From JBAZHE01 sp041652555 (lineage in GTDB: Bacteria > Patescibacteriota > Patescibacteriia > Patescibacteriales > WJLG01), in contig JBAZHE010000025.1 in NCBI GenBank assembly GCA_041652555.1, forward strand, positions 1 through 17,700: 17,700 nt of DNA, written 5' to 3'. The translations under genes and the position numbers were made by a program. The notes beneath the pieces are model-generated. The model saw only the letters and a program-made list of their open reading frames with translations. It did not search any database and was not told the DNA's origin. Each line of letters begins with the position of its first letter. Position 1 is the stretch's first letter. Positions 7,250 through 14,071 of this stretch are shown in pieces.

Positions 7250-7891
7250 ATGGGTAGCACAGCCAGAGATTTCGAAGTTGCAGAACTCACGCGACGCCTA
7301 GCAAACGTGGTGCGTCTAGGCATTATTAACAGTGTCGATACAACTTATGCTCTTGCGACGGTCAAGATCGGGGCGAATATAACGCGTCAGCTCCCGTGGC
7401 TCACGATGGCGGCTGGAGAAGACAGAACATGGAGAGCACCAAGCGTCGGCGAACAAGTAATTGTGCTGTCGCAGAACGGCGAAATCTCGACAGGAGTGAT
7501 ACTTGTAGGACTCTATACGACGGCGAAAGCCGCGCCAGACAACGCCGAAGGAAACTGGACGATCGTTTTTCGTGACGGCGCGACCATCAAGTATGATACC
7601 GCAGCCTCTGCTTTGAGCGTAACAGGATTTGAGACGATCAACATAGACGGATCTGGCGCGGCCACGATCAACATTGGAGGCGACGCGAATGTGACAATAG
7701 GCGGAGAAGCGTCGATCAACGTCACCGGTAACACCAATTTAACAACACCGACGCTCGTGCTCGACGGTGACATGAACTGCACGGGCACAATCACGGCTGA
7801 TGAAGACGTAGTCGGCGGTGGCATCAGCTTATCGACTCATAAACATGGCGGCGTACAAACTGGTGGAGGAACGACAGGAACACCAATTTGA
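7250..7891 (+). CDS. V: Baseplate spike protein V (P2 gpV family)
   Basis: The membrane-piercing spike under the baseplate. The 213-residue length is close to P2 gpV (about 211). The N-terminal part (VRLGIINSVDTTYALATVKIGANITRQLPWLTMAAGEDRTWRAP, then VGEQVIVLS and GEISTGVILVGLY) is the OB-fold domain. The C-terminal half is a beta-helix with repeated short strands (INIDGSGAATINIGGDANVTIGG and onward). STHKHGG holds an H-x-H pair (His197, His199), the position of the iron-binding apex in P2-type spikes, followed by the usual short Gly/Thr tail ending TGTPI. GAGGA (7240-7244) is 5 bases before the ATG. It opens the baseplate cluster V-W-J-I. Confidence 0.93.
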   Translation: MGSTARDFEVAELTRRLANVVRLGIINSVDTTYALATVKIGANITRQLPWLTMAAGEDRTWRAPSVGEQVIVLSQNGEISTGVILVGLYTTAKAAPDNAEGNWTIVFRDGATIKYDTAASALSVTGFETINIDGSGAATINIGGDANVTIGGEASINVTGNTNLTTPTLVLDGDMNCTGTITADEDVVGGGISLSTHKHGGVQTGGGTTGTPI

Positions 7892-7927
7892 GCTTGCGTC
7901 TCAACAGGCGAATAACAGGATTCTGAC

Positions 7928-8281
7928 ATGCGCGGAACGAACAGCAACACCGGGGCGGAAATCGAAGGTCTGGCGTGGATTCGTCAGGCGATTACCGACA
8001 TCCTGACAACGCCGATCGGAACCCGCGTCGGAAGGCGAGATTACGGCTCACGACTATTCGCTCTGACTGACTCGACGTTGAATCAAGAAGGGCTGCTTGC
8101 GCTTTACACTGCAACAATCGAAGCCCTGAACAAGTGGCTTGTCGATCAGTCCGGGAATCGGCTCATGCGCATTGACCGAGTTCTGGCTACCGTTTCTGCT
8201 ACCGGGAAAACCGTTATTGAAATTGTTGGAACGTTGCTATCGGACGGAACAACTGCATTGATCGGAGGAATCGCGGTATGA
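7928..8281 (+). CDS. W: Baseplate assembly protein W (gp25-like)
   Basis: The sheath-initiator/wedge protein of contractile tails. It shows the hallmark GLAWIRQAITDILTTPIGTRVGRRDYGSRLFALTD, the highly conserved 'I--iL-Tp-GtRv-R-dYGs-L--L-D' signature of gp25/gpW proteins. Length is 117 residues against about 115 in P2. The start is supported by AGGA (7917-7920), 7 bases upstream, after a 36-base gap that carries no gene. It overlaps gpJ by ATGA and ends GGIAV, because the Shine-Dalgarno sequence of gpJ (GGAGG at 8264-8268) is encoded in its last codons. Confidence 0.95.
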   Translation: MRGTNSNTGAEIEGLAWIRQAITDILTTPIGTRVGRRDYGSRLFALTDSTLNQEGLLALYTATIEALNKWLVDQSGNRLMRIDRVLATVSATGKTVIEIVGTLLSDGTTALIGGIAV

Positions 8282-9144
8282 GTGCAATCGACCTATCTAC
8301 TTTGTCCGCGCCAACGATTGTCGAAGTTAAGACATTCGATAATATACTTTCAGATATGCTGGCCGACCTCGCGACTCGTGCCCCTACACTTGTTATCTCT
8401 GTCGCAGATCCTGCCTACAAGATTCTTGAGGTGGCGGCATATCGAGAAATGCTAATCAGGCAGGAAGCTCAGGACGGTGGGAAGCAGGTAATGCTAGCCT
8501 ATGCGACAGGAGCGAACCTTGATCAGATCGGCGCAAACTACAACTGCGCCAGACTGACAGGCGAGACGGATGCGAATTACCGAACGCGCATCGCCCTTTC
8601 TCTAGAAGCAATTTCTACCGCAGGTCCGACTAACAGTTACCGATATCATGCGCTAAGCGTCGAAGGCGTGGCAGATTGCAGCGTTGCCAGCCATACCGAG
8701 GATTCATCCATTGATCCGGGCACGGTAGTTGTTACGGTTCTGGCCACTCCGACGGAAGACGTGCCGAATGGAACTCCAACGGATGAACTCATAGAGTCCG
8801 TGTACGCCGCACTAAATTCCGAAGATGTGCGTCCTCTAACTGATACAGTGCTAGTTCAAGCTACGACGGTTATCGAGTATGCTATTTCGGCGAAGCTCTA
8901 CTTTTATCCCGGACCGGATTCGGAAACAGTGATGTCGGCGGCTCAATTAGACGTTGAGGCTTATGTTGAGTCTTGCCGAAGGGTAGGATATGACATTGCT
9001 CGATCCGGTCTTTTCGCAGCGTTGCATCAGTCAGGCGTCGCACGCGTTACTATCGCGAGTCCATCGGCTGATGTTACCATTGATTATGACGAGATCGCAT
9101 ACTGCACAGGCATTATCCTGACGAATGGAGGCATCGCTGTATGA
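8278..9144 (+). CDS. J: Baseplate assembly protein J
   Basis: The baseplate wedge protein of P2-type tails, 288 residues (P2 gpJ about 302). Family marks are the opening IDLSTLSAPTIVEVKTFDNIL, a helix with YREMLIRQEAQDGGKQVMLAYATGANLDQIGANY, the ETDANYRTRIALSLEAISTAGP segment before a beta-rich core, and PLTDTVLVQATTVIEYAISAKLYFYPGPD near the middle. It binds W and I to form the wedges that surround the spike V. Both ends overlap neighbours by ATGA. Its last residues, NGGIAV, nearly repeat the end of W at protein and DNA level. Confidence 0.95.
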   Translation: MSAIDLSTLSAPTIVEVKTFDNILSDMLADLATRAPTLVISVADPAYKILEVAAYREMLIRQEAQDGGKQVMLAYATGANLDQIGANYNCARLTGETDANYRTRIALSLEAISTAGPTNSYRYHALSVEGVADCSVASHTEDSSIDPGTVVVTVLATPTEDVPNGTPTDELIESVYAALNSEDVRPLTDTVLVQATTVIEYAISAKLYFYPGPDSETVMSAAQLDVEAYVESCRRVGYDIARSGLFAALHQSGVARVTIASPSADVTIDYDEIAYCTGIILTNGGIAV

Positions 9145-9863
9145 GCGACACAACGTCACTGCTTCCACCGAATGCGACGACTCCAGAACGTGCGCTTTCA
9201 AGTTGCACGGCGAGAACTACCGCGCTGGCCGTTGGTCCAAAGTATCGATCCTTGTGGTCGCCCGAAACCTGCCCGGCTGCAATTCTACCGTGGCTCGCTT
9301 GGGCGTTACACGTTGACGAATGGGACGCAGACTGGACCGAGGAGCAGAAGCGTCAGGTAATCGCGGATTCAGTTGCGACGCACAAGACGAAAGGCACCAT
9401 CGGTGCGCTGAAGCGTGCGCTTGATTCGTTGGGATACGAGGTTACTGTTGACGAGAATACAGGCGATGTTTTCACATTTCGAATCGCCGTGAATCTTAAT
9501 CAGACTGGTCCGATCACAGGAGACCAATTCCTTGCCTTGAAGCGCGTGGCGCTTGCAAACAAGAATGCGCGGTCGCATCTTTCGTCTATAAAATCGGAAA
9601 TGAGCTACACGGCAGGCGTCTACGTTGGCATTGCGCAATGCAGGGCGCAGACGGTTACAGTTATCGTGCCGCCATTTATTTTCGAAACACAAGAATGGGA
9701 CGGTACACAGGATGACGATCTTGACACCGTAAATATTGAGCGAACGATGGATATTGACCTTGGACTTACGTTTATCGGAGGCTCAGAAGAGACCGCGACT
9801 GTTGCAGATCCGCAAACAGAAACAATTGACCTTGGACTTACGTTTATCGGAGGTGTTGAATGA
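9141..9863 (+). CDS. I: Tail/baseplate protein I with extended, repeated C-terminus
   Basis: A P2 gpI-type baseplate wedge protein that connects J to the fibre. The N-terminal 135 residues carry the family pattern: LLPPNATTPERALSSCTART, PKYRSLWSPETCPAAILPWLAWALHVDEWDADW, and VATHKTKGTIGALKRALDSLGYEV ('h-~KGT--alk-al--lg'). At 240 residues it is about 60 longer than P2 gpI. The extra C-terminal part contains IDLGLTFIGG twice (residues 205-214 and 229-238), encoded by an exact 29-bp DNA repeat. The second copy supplies the Shine-Dalgarno sequence of the next gene. It overlaps both neighbours by ATGA. Confidence 0.92.
   Translation: MSDTTSLLPPNATTPERALSSCTARTTALAVGPKYRSLWSPETCPAAILPWLAWALHVDEWDADWTEEQKRQVIADSVATHKTKGTIGALKRALDSLGYEVTVDENTGDVFTFRIAVNLNQTGPITGDQFLALKRVALANKNARSHLSSIKSEMSYTAGVYVGIAQCRAQTVTVIVPPFIFETQEWDGTQDDDLDTVNIERTMDIDLGLTFIGGSEETATVADPQTETIDLGLTFIGGVE
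9753..9853 (+). repeat. Exact 29-bp direct repeat pair at the end of gpI
   Basis: Bases 9753-9781 and 9825-9853 are identical over 29 positions (starting ATTGACCTTGGACTTACG and ending ATCGGAGG), 72 bp apart start to start and therefore in frame. Each copy encodes IDLGLTFIGG and ends with CGGAGG. In the second copy this is the ribosome site of the gene at 9860, 5-6 bases before its ATG; the first copy has the same GGAGG but no start codon after it. Confidence 0.95.
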
Positions 9864-10840
9864 ATATCGGATTGAAAGGCTATTTCGACAATTTTGCATT
9901 TCAAAACCGTAAGACGGGCGACCGTATCCCCGCGACCGGAATGCCGACGAGCAAAGTCAATCTCATAACCGATGCCGGGCTAGACATGCCCGCAACAAAC
10001 ACATGGTATGGGTGTTTCCAATACATGATGATTGGTACAGGTTCTACTCCGGCGACCTACGCGGACACGGCACTTGAAGCTCAAATCGCGAGCAGCAACA
10101 CCTATTCAGGGACGGAAAACGGGCGCACCTATTCCGTTGAAGCCAAGACCGTAACGCTCTGGACAACTTTCATCATTCCTGGTAGCGAGTCCGACCCGAC
10201 CGTATTCCGCGAAATGTCAGTCGGACCAGACGGAACAGCAGCCTTTAATCGAATCGTCCTGTTAGCTAACGTCACGATCCCAGCAGGATACGATCTTGTT
10301 GCACGCTACAACATTGTGCTGACAATAGCCTCATGGATGACACCGTTTGACCTTACTATGATTTTCGGAGTCGTGCCAGCACAAGGAAAATTTATGTCGC
10401 TAAGCGAGGTAGCGCATCCTGAATATATTCTCGACGAAATATCATCGTCTCGCATCTCTCCCGGAAATCACGGGCTTGAACCATCTACGACGACGAATGA
10501 AAACTTTGACAGTATTAGACCGTTCACGACACAACCATCTGTGCTCAGCTCATCCACAACATACGGCGAGCTAGAGTTATGTTGTGGGACAACGAGTTAC
10601 CAGTGGTCAATATCAACCTATGCCGCAGGAACGCATTACAGAGATCGAGTTTACACGATTCAAGCAGATGATTACTCACAAGAAGCGTTATATGGATTTT
10701 ATGTGAGATATGGCTATTTAGATGGCACATCATACTATCGTCGATTTTTCTTTGTTTTCCGTTCTGCCGCTGGATTTATAAAACCAGCGGCAGAAACATG
10801 GACCGTCACTGAAAGAATATCTTGGGGGAGATCGGAATAA
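9860..10840 (+). CDS. Unrecognised virion/fibre-associated protein between I and H
   Basis: A 326-residue protein not found in the P2 order, placed between baseplate I and the fibre. N-terminal elements such as NLITDAGLDMP, then CFQYMMIGTGSTPATYADTALEAQIASS, look like the openings of many phage tail structural proteins. The middle is beta-rich (TLWTTFIIPGSES, VFREMSVGPDG, FNRIVLLANVTIPAGYDL). The C-terminal third is Tyr/Ser-rich (THYRDRVYTIQADDYSQEAL, YVRYGYLDGTSYYRRFFFVF) and ends TWTVTERISWGR. The all-beta, Tyr-rich build suits a surface or receptor-contacting part of the fibre apparatus. GGAGGT (9849-9854) lies 5 bases before the ATG, which overlaps the gpI stop. Bases from roughly 10380 to 10760 look more AT-rich than the neighbours, suggesting exchange. 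Function is not established. Confidence 0.75.
   Translation: MNIGLKGYFDNFAFQNRKTGDRIPATGMPTSKVNLITDAGLDMPATNTWYGCFQYMMIGTGSTPATYADTALEAQIASSNTYSGTENGRTYSVEAKTVTLWTTFIIPGSESDPTVFREMSVGPDGTAAFNRIVLLANVTIPAGYDLVARYNIVLTIASWMTPFDLTMIFGVVPAQGKFMSLSEVAHPEYILDEISSSRISPGNHGLEPSTTTNENFDSIRPFTTQPSVLSSSTTYGELELCCGTTSYQWSISTYAAGTHYRDRVYTIQADDYSQEALYGFYVRYGYLDGTSYYRRFFFVFRSAAGFIKPAAETWTVTERISWGRSE
10762..10795 (+). repeat. 12-bp perfect inverted repeat inside the 3' end of the virion gene
   Basis: TTCTGCCGCTGG (10762-10773) is the exact reverse complement of CCAGCGGCAGAA (10784-10795); the 10-base spacer can add three more pairs (TTT/AAA) after one mismatch. It lies about 45 bases before the gpH start, inside coding sequence (residues around FRSAAGFIKPAAE). 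No T run follows on either strand, so it is not a typical intrinsic terminator. Confidence 0.85.
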
Positions 10841-12258
10841 TGAGCGACACCTATACAGCCATCCTTACAAACCAAGGCCTCGCGAAAATCGCGGCTGCCA
10901 TAGCGGATGCTACCACTATTAATTTAGCAGTAATCGCTCTCGGAGACGGTGGCGGGAACCCTGTGACCCTCAATGCAGGCCAGACCTCCCTCGTAAGGCA
11001 GGTGTCAGCTTCAGCAATATCTAGCTTGGTTTACAACGCAGAGACTCCGACGCAATGCACGGTGGACGCTCTGTTTGAGGAAGATGATGGAGGCTACACC
11101 ATACGCGAATTCGGGGTATTCGATTCCGACGGTATCATGATTGCGGTGGGTTCTACACCGGACCTCCCTAAACCTACCGTGGCAAGTGGGGCCGCTATTG
11201 AGCACATTCAGCGGGTTGTCTTCGATGTAGGCAACGCGTCCGCAGTCACAGTGGAGATTGACGCCAACATTCTGAAAGCAACACGGGCGTGGGTTATCGA
11301 TAACTACTCGATTTCCATGCTGTTGCCGGGGGGTACGACGAATCAAATTCCCTACAAAAAGTCTAACGCGGATGGGGATATCGGATGGACGGATCAATCT
11401 GGAGATGTTGTTTACTCGGTGAATGTCGTTGAGGAGAAACAAACACTTTCAGAGAGTCAGACTGTAATAAACCTTGCCATTTGTTCAACTGACGGTGCAG
11501 CAGTGTACATTGGTGCTACAGCAACGACATTGGAGCGTCTAGCTAGTGATCAGTGGGTGGCCACTGACTCCGATACCATTACACTTTCTGCACCTGCTAC
11601 GGCGGGGCAGATCGCCCTAATTGTGCAGAATGAGCCTGCCGGGCAGCTTGAGTTTCTTAGCACTGCTGGGCACTTATCGGAAATCGCAGATCAAGGGGTG
11701 GCAGCACAGCAAGATGCCTGTGCAAACCTTGGGTTACCGGTAAACCTGACCGCCCTGGAAAAGACAGTGGCACAGTTCATCATGCGGGTTGGTTACATCC
11801 TCACTACCTCGGACCCGGCAAACCCAGCAACCTACTACGGATTTGGAACATGGGAGCCCATCGTCGGAAGGGTCTGCATTGGCGTTGATCCAGACGATCC
11901 AGAGCTCGCAACGTCAGGACTAACAACAGGTTGGAAAAACATAACCCTGTCGGCCTCCCAGATTCCGGCACACGCGCACACTCAGCAGGGAACGTTCGCC
12001 ACTGAGGCAGGTGGGCTACACTCACATACAACACAGTATCAGGGTTCGCAGGATGACGACGGTGATAACGGAACGGATATTATTAACTCAAGTGCTACTA
12101 GCCAGAGGACAGGAACCCGGACTCTGTCTTCCTCTACTGCTCCAGCTCACATCCATAGCCTTACTCTTAGCGGGGATACTTCTGTGATCGGCGGCGGCGA
12201 GTCCCATTCGAACATGATGCCGTGTATTGCGAAACATATCTGGAAGCGGACGGCGTAA
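10840..12258 (+). CDS. H: Tail fibre protein, gpH-type N-terminus with His-rich tip
   Basis: The receptor-binding fibre. The N-terminus (MSDTYTAILTNQGLAKIAAAIADATTINLAVIALGDGGGNPV) is the baseplate-attachment domain of P2 gpH-like fibres. It continues with the family's VDALFEEDDGGYTIREFGVFDSDGIMIAVG and the end of that domain at about residue 155. The C-terminal third resembles a collar/fibre tip: WEPIVGRVCIGVDPDDP, then paired histidines IPAHAHT (378/380), GLHSHT (394/396), HIHS (437/439) and ESHSNMMPCIAKHIWKR. Such H-x-H pairs often bind metal in trimeric phage tips. At 472 residues it is shorter than P2 gpH (about 669). I prefer the ATG at 10840 (GGGGGAG 9 bases upstream, overlapping the previous stop) to a TTG at 10822. 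By eye its codon use differs from that of the neighbours. Confidence 0.9.
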   Translation: MSDTYTAILTNQGLAKIAAAIADATTINLAVIALGDGGGNPVTLNAGQTSLVRQVSASAISSLVYNAETPTQCTVDALFEEDDGGYTIREFGVFDSDGIMIAVGSTPDLPKPTVASGAAIEHIQRVVFDVGNASAVTVEIDANILKATRAWVIDNYSISMLLPGGTTNQIPYKKSNADGDIGWTDQSGDVVYSVNVVEEKQTLSESQTVINLAICSTDGAAVYIGATATTLERLASDQWVATDSDTITLSAPATAGQIALIVQNEPAGQLEFLSTAGHLSEIADQGVAAQQDACANLGLPVNLTALEKTVAQFIMRVGYILTTSDPANPATYYGFGTWEPIVGRVCIGVDPDDPELATSGLTTGWKNITLSASQIPAHAHTQQGTFATEAGGLHSHTTQYQGSQDDDGDNGTDIINSSATSQRTGTRTLSSSTAPAHIHSLTLSGDTSVIGGGESHSNMMPCIAKHIWKRTA

Positions 12259-12259
12259 T

Positions 12260-12496
12260 ATGGACACTGCTGACATTTTGCGAATGCTCTTGGAAGCGCT
12301 TTTTATCCCGCTTTTGATCGGCAGCGCGACGCTACTGACAAAGCTCAATAATACACTTGTTGAGCTTCGGGCGACAGTAGTGGCTCTCAAAGAAACGTGC
12401 GATGAGCAGAGGAATAACGTTCAGGATTTGTACAGCCAGACGCGAGACCTCGATCGCCGGGTGACACGACTTGAGCCGAGAATGCGCGAAATCTGA
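12260..12496 (+). CDS. Small membrane-anchored coiled-coil protein
   Basis: A 78-residue protein starting at the ATG one base after the fibre stop codon (TAATATG). Residues 7-26 (ILRMLLEALFIPLLIGSATL) form one hydrophobic membrane segment. The rest is a charged helix with heptad spacing (LNNTLVELRATVVALKETC, VQDLYSQTRDLDRRVTRLE). In P2 this slot holds the fibre chaperone G, but there is no resemblance. One membrane helix followed by a coiled coil recalls inner-membrane spanin subunits or holin-associated small proteins, and no other lysis gene is visible in the window. That role is a guess; a membrane-tethered assembly factor is equally possible. No clear Shine-Dalgarno sequence is seen, so coupling to the fibre gene is likely. 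Confidence 0.72.
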   Translation: MDTADILRMLLEALFIPLLIGSATLLTKLNNTLVELRATVVALKETCDEQRNNVQDLYSQTRDLDRRVTRLEPRMREI

Positions 12497-12538
12497 AAAA
12501 CAACTTGCAACGAGAACGAATCTCAACAATCTGAAAAT

Positions 12539-12559
12539 TAAGGAGAGTCATAAAAAATG
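12539..12559 (+). promoter_or_regulatory. Very strong ribosome-binding site of the sheath gene
   Basis: TAAGGAGAG (12539-12547) is a near-perfect match to the 16S rRNA tail and lies 9 bases before the ATG at 12557. It is the best ribosome site in the window and sits at the end of one of the longest gene-free gaps (12497-12556). This fits a gene whose product is needed in high copy. Confidence 0.85.
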
Positions 12560-14056
12560 AGCGAGACCTATAATCACGGTGTGCGAGTCGAAGAAATCAC
12601 CACGGGGGCGCGATCAATCCGCACAGCGGCGACTTCGATCATTGGTATTGTTGGCACTGCGCCCAATTCTGAAGCCGGAGTCAGCGCAACGCTGACCATC
12701 GGCACTGGCACATCTGCACTTACTTTTACTGCTGTCGCTGCGGAAGCGGCTGGAAATGATATCAGCGTTGCGCTGGTCAATCCGGGTGAGGACAGCCAGT
12801 CATTGGCCGTCGCGCTTGCCGGTAAAAAGATTACCGTCTCGCTTGCTACAGATAGCGAAAGCGTAATCACGTCGACTGCTGATCTAATCAAGGCCGCGCT
12901 TGACGAAGACACCGATATCGCTGCTCTCATTGCCACGACTTCCGGCGGTACTGGTGTTGTCACCGCGAGCGTCGAGAAGTTTCTAGCGGATGGCGAGGAC
13001 GAAGCCTTTCCGCTCAACACTCCAGTTCTTCTCACGCCATCGAACGGCGAAGTTCTGCGACTTGGAACGGCTGGCTCGCTCTACTACGCGATCCAGAATG
13101 TTTGGAATCAGGCGGACGCTGTATGTGTTGTGGTGCGTGTGGCTCAGACGACGAGCGACGCCAATGCGGCCACGATCACCGCTGTTGCTGGAGACTTTTC
13201 CGCCCGCACCGGAGTTTACGCGCTTATAAAGTCGAAGAGCGTCACCGGCTATACACCTCGAATTCTTATCGCTCCCGGCTTCACTCAGGAAACTTCCGTC
13301 CTGACAAATTTCATCTCCGTCGCGAACAAGCTTAAGGGCATGATCTACGCGGATGGACCGAACGCGACGGACACCGACGCCATCTCATACGCAGCTACCT
13401 TCGATTCTCGCCGAGTCGTGCTTTGCGATCCGAAGGTCAAGGTCTCGCGATCCAGCGGAATTGTAACGGAGCCGTGCAGCTCTATCTTTGCTGGTATTCA
13501 GGCTGGAGTTGACAACGACACAGGCTTTTGGGCGAGTATGTCGAACAAGCCCATTACCGGCATTGTCGGAACAAGCCGCGCAATTGATTTTGCGATGGGT
13601 GATGCGACGAGTTCGGCCAATTTGCTCAACGGTGCTAATGTGGCGACGATCATCAACGAAAATGGATACCGCACATGGGGAAGCCGAACGCTTTCGAGCG
13701 ATGCAACCTTCGCATTTTGCAACGTGGCCCGAATCGCGGACATTCTTGCAATAACGCTGCAAACGAATCATCTATGGGCCGTTGATCAAAACATCACTAC
13801 GGGCTATCTGGCCGCCGTTTCGGACGGAGTGAACGCATACATGCGCTCTCTGATTTCGCAGGGTTGCCTGACAGGCGCTCAGAACGTGGCCAAGCTAGTC
13901 AACTGTTGCGTGCCAAACACCGCGCTCAATACCCCGGCTAACATTGCGGCTGGCAAGGTTTACTTCGATTTTTACTACACCCCGACTTATATCGCGGAAC
14001 AGATCACGTTCCGCCAGATCATCAACACAAACGGTCTCGAAGACTTAACCGCGTAA
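12557..14056 (+). CDS. FI: Contractile tail sheath protein FI with inserted domain
   Basis: The sheath subunit, 499 residues against about 396 in P2. The opening MSETYNHGVRVEEITTGARSIRTAATSIIGIVGTA aligns with the P2 start, and the P2 text resumes at DEAFPLNTPVLLT (residues 148-160). Later family marks are TGYTPRILIAPGFTQE, NKPITGIVGTSR, NENGYRTWGSRTLSSDATFAF and TLQTNHLWAVDQNI, ending with a C-terminal handshake region (VYFDFYYTPTYIAEQITFRQII). Residues about 40-148 are an extra domain (TLTIGTGTSALTFTAVAAEA, GNDISVALVNPG, VITSTADLIKAALDED) of a beta-rich type seen in other phage tail proteins. It lies in a surface-exposed part of the sheath by analogy with P2. Confidence 0.96.
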   Translation: MSETYNHGVRVEEITTGARSIRTAATSIIGIVGTAPNSEAGVSATLTIGTGTSALTFTAVAAEAAGNDISVALVNPGEDSQSLAVALAGKKITVSLATDSESVITSTADLIKAALDEDTDIAALIATTSGGTGVVTASVEKFLADGEDEAFPLNTPVLLTPSNGEVLRLGTAGSLYYAIQNVWNQADAVCVVVRVAQTTSDANAATITAVAGDFSARTGVYALIKSKSVTGYTPRILIAPGFTQETSVLTNFISVANKLKGMIYADGPNATDTDAISYAATFDSRRVVLCDPKVKVSRSSGIVTEPCSSIFAGIQAGVDNDTGFWASMSNKPITGIVGTSRAIDFAMGDATSSANLLNGANVATIINENGYRTWGSRTLSSDATFAFCNVARIADILAITLQTNHLWAVDQNITTGYLAAVSDGVNAYMRSLISQGCLTGAQNVAKLVNCCVPNTALNTPANIAAGKVYFDFYYTPTYIAEQITFRQIINTNGLEDLTA

Positions 14057-14071
14057 TCGGAGCATAAATCA

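Noticed and set aside
10762..10795. Palindrome read as a Rho-independent terminator
   Set aside because: No T run follows on the plus strand, and on the minus strand the following bases are A-rich; it also lies inside a coding region.
9753..10795. Possible invertible fibre cassette or diversity-generating retroelement
   Set aside because: The 29-bp copies are direct, not inverted; the palindrome has no partner copy; and no invertase, reverse transcriptase or template/variable repeat pair is seen in the window.
10822..10839. Upstream TTG start for the gpH gene
   Set aside because: The ATG at 10840 has GGGGGAG at a good distance and gives the family-typical MSDTYTAILT start; the TTG would lie directly in front of and partly in its ribosome site.
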